DNA of 5,880 bases from Actinomycetes bacterium (GTDB taxonomy: Bacteria; Actinomycetota; Actinomycetes; Prado026). The stretch spans positions 1 to 5,880 of the forward strand of contig JALOLN010000131.1 in NCBI GenBank assembly GCA_025455945.1, read 5' to 3'. Below the pieces are notes generated by a model. The model was not told the DNA's origin, searched no databases, and saw only the letters and a list, made by a program, of their open reading frames with translations. Positions 4,124-5,880 of the stretch are shown piece by piece. A program made the position numbers and the translations under genes. Each line of letters begins with the position of its first letter. Positions within the stretch are counted from its first letter, which is position 1.

Positions 4124-5880
4124 GTCGGGCCCGTGGGCTCCAGGCCAGCCGCCCCGAAGTAGCGCTGCGCGAGGCGGAGCACGACCTCGACGAGGAGTGC
4201 CGCGACCGCGACCACGACCGCGACGAGCAGGCCGAGGTCGGCCGACGGGACCTCGAGGCTGAAGAACTGCGCCAGCGGCGGGATGGTGAACACCGCCACC
4301 CCGAGGACCACCATGGCCGCCAGGAGGAGACCGCGGACCCGGTCCAGCGGCCGGGCCAGCTCGAACAGCACCCACAGGCCCAGGGCGGTCAGCGCCAGGG
4401 TGGTCGCGCTCTGGGCGGACTCGCGGTCGGCGCCGACGAGGCTGGAACGCCCGACGCCGAACACGACCATCGCCGCCACCCCGACGATGAGCCCGGCCGG
4501 GACCGCGAAGCGGAGCACCCGGGGGATGAACCCGGGTCGGACCGGGTCGTGGCTGGCCTGGAACGAGAGCACGAAACCGGGGATGCCGATCGTCAGGGCG
4601 TCGATGACGGACAGCTGCCGCGGCAGGATCGGGTAGCTCATCGTGAAGAGGCCGGTGAGGACCGCCAGTGCAGCAGCCCAGAAGTTCTTGGTGACGAACA
4701 GCCGCGCGACCCGTTCGATGTTGGCGATGACCCGCCTGCCCTCGGCCACGACGCTGGGCAGGGTGGCGAAGCGGTTGTCCAGCAGGACGAGGTCGGAGAC
4801 CGACTTGGCGGCGGGCGTCCCGGAGCCCATGGCGATGCCGAGGTCGGCGTCCTTGAGGGCGAGGGTGTCGTTGACGCCGTCCCCGGTCATCGCCACGACC
4901 TCACCCCGCGACTGCAGGGCGTGGAGCAGCGCCCGCTTGACCTCTGGGGTCACCCGGCCGAACACCGCGTAGCGCGCGCTGGCCTCCGCCAGTGCCGCGC
5001 GGTCGGTCGGGAGCTCCCGGGCGTCGACGGCCCGGTCGGCGTCGGGCACCTGGCACCGTCGGGCGATGGTGGCCACGGTCACCGGGTTGTCGCCGGAGAT
5101 CACCTTGGGCACGACGTTCTCGCGCAGGAAGTACCGGATCGTGTCCGCGGCGTCCGCCCGCACGCTGTCGCGGAAGGTGACCAGCGCGGTGGGCGTCAGG
5201 TCGCCGGGCAGGGTCCCGGCCTCCGGCAGCGAGCCGGCCCGGGCGAGCAGCAGCACACGCAGGCCCTCGGCGGCCCGGGCGTCCACCAGGCCACGGCCCG
5301 GGTGGTCCGCGGGCAGGAGCACCTCGGGGGCGCCGACGAACCACGAGCCGTCCGGGCCGAAGTCCACGGCGCTGTACTTGTGGGCCGAGTCGAACGGCAC
5401 GCTGGACCGCTCCGTCCACCCTGGTGGCTGCGGGTGGGCGCGGGCGATGGCGGTCATCGTCGGGTTCGGGTGCTCGTCGGCCGCGGCCATGGCGGCCAGG
5501 GCCCGCTCGGCCCGCGCCCGGTCGAGCTCTGCGCCTAGCGCCTGCACGTCCTCGAGGGTGACCTGGCCGTCGGTGAGGGTGCCGGTCTTGTCCGAGGCCA
5601 GGACCGTCACCCGGGCGAGCGTCTCGACGGCCTGCAGCTGCTGCACGAGGACCTGTCGGTGCCCCAGCCGGATGACCGCGACCGCCTGCGCCATGCTGAG
5701 CAGCAGGACCAGGCCCTGGGGGACCAGGGCGACCACCCCGGCGACGGTGCCGATGACGTCCGCGCGGACCCCGGTGTCGTCGTCGAACACCTGCCCGACG
5801 AGCAGGATCGCCGCGGTGGGGACGATGGCCCAGGTGACGACGAGCAGGATCTTGTCGATGCCTCGGGCCAGCTCCGACTT
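4117..5880 (-). CDS. ctpE: CtpE-like P-type cation-transporting ATPase, C-terminal part (5' end outside window)
   Basis: The frame is open from the right edge to the stop at 4119-4117, giving 587 residues. The first 30 (KSELARGIDKILL...) continue upstream of the GTG at 5790, so that codon is internal. Visible order: helix M3 (about 11-31), M4 with VPQGL (53-57), the phosphorylation motif DKTGTLT (97-103; D97 is phosphorylated by ATP), nucleotide-binding FDSAHKYSAV (163-172) and GAPEVL (183-188), hinge motifs SGD (262-264) and TGDGVND (332-338), then M5-M10 (about 400-415, 424-440, 458-477, 491-508, 517-535, 549-571). Sequence and order match mycobacterial CtpE as I remember it, which has been linked to calcium uptake; about 200 residues (A-domain, M1-M2) should lie outside. 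Two features stand out: Gln replaces Glu of the usual PEGL in M4, and M6 reads TIGIP where calcium pumps have TDGLP. The ATPase core looks intact; ion specificity is uncertain. It acts in the cytoplasmic membrane and converges on the transporter gene. Confidence 0.9.
   Translation of the reverse strand, partial: KSELARGIDKILLVVTWAIVPTAAILLVGQVFDDDTGVRADVIGTVAGVVALVPQGLVLLLSMAQAVAVIRLGHRQVLVQQLQAVETLARVTVLASDKTGTLTDGQVTLEDVQALGAELDRARAERALAAMAAADEHPNPTMTAIARAHPQPPGWTERSSVPFDSAHKYSAVDFGPDGSWFVGAPEVLLPADHPGRGLVDARAAEGLRVLLLARAGSLPEAGTLPGDLTPTALVTFRDSVRADAADTIRYFLRENVVPKVISGDNPVTVATIARRCQVPDADRAVDARELPTDRAALAEASARYAVFGRVTPEVKRALLHALQSRGEVVAMTGDGVNDTLALKDADLGIAMGSGTPAAKSVSDLVLLDNRFATLPSVVAEGRRVIANIERVARLFVTKNFWAAALAVLTGLFTMSYPILPRQLSVIDALTIGIPGFVLSFQASHDPVRPGFIPRVLRFAVPAGLIVGVAAMVVFGVGRSSLVGADRESAQSATTLALTALGLWVLFELARPLDRVRGLLLAAMVVLGVAVFTIPPLAQFFSLEVPSADLGLLVAVVVAVAALLVEVVLRLAQRYFGAAGLEPTGPTA

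Noticed and set aside
3127..5538. 803-codon open frame on the plus strand across the transporter and antisense to the ATPase
   Set aside because: It overlaps two genes with clear family motifs. The product is rich in Arg, His, Gly and Gln with no domain pattern, typical of shadow frames in very GC-rich DNA.
5788..5790. GTG as the start of the ATPase
   Set aside because: The frame continues upstream with KSELARGIDKILL and a membrane helix that match the CtpE family before M4, so the start lies beyond the right edge.
1..5880. CRISPR array, tRNA, riboswitch or transposon ends
   Set aside because: Reading both strands I saw no regularly spaced repeats, no tRNA-like arms with a CCA end, no known riboswitch core and no transposase motif.

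Overview
The window is GC-rich throughout, with strong G/C at third codon positions, several GTG starts, Shine-Dalgarno (SD) sites and one likely leaderless start. This points to a high-GC actinobacterium, plausibly of the Micrococcales (inference only). It looks like ordinary chromosomal sequence. I see no tRNA, rRNA, CRISPR array, insertion sequence, attachment site or phage structural gene, despite the holin-like domain described below.

Layout: (1) Bases 1-365 (+) hold the C-terminal ricin-type beta-trefoil of a truncated, probably exported protein. (2) Bases 366-467 are a short intergenic region with small hairpins. (3) Bases 468-899 (+) encode a 143-residue protein I do not recognise, ending in a Cys/His-rich tail. 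(4) Bases 930-3035 (+) encode a 701-residue fusion of a four-helix holin-4-type membrane domain and a type I phosphodiesterase / alkaline-phosphatase-fold domain; all recognisable metal ligands are present. (5) Bases 3036-3214 are a regulatory gap with a perfect 16-bp palindrome, a candidate -10 box and an SD. (6) Bases 3215-4105 (+) encode a TauE/SafE-type membrane transporter. (7) From 4117 to the right edge (-) runs the C-terminal part of a CtpE-like P-type cation ATPase. It converges on the transporter gene across only 11 bases, where a perfect 10-bp inverted repeat probably acts as a bidirectional terminator.

The genes do not form one obvious pathway. Three of the five encode membrane proteins: an anchored phosphohydrolase, a presumed anion/organosulfur permease and a cation pump. 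The plus-strand genes appear to have their own start signals rather than forming one tight operon. I did not find a clear new multi-gene system. The items most worth a second look are the holin-phosphodiesterase fusion with a predicted cytoplasmic active site, the PEGL-to-PQGL change in the ATPase ion-path motif, the overlapping inverted repeats at the convergent junction, the palindrome upstream of the transporter, and the unrecognised small protein.
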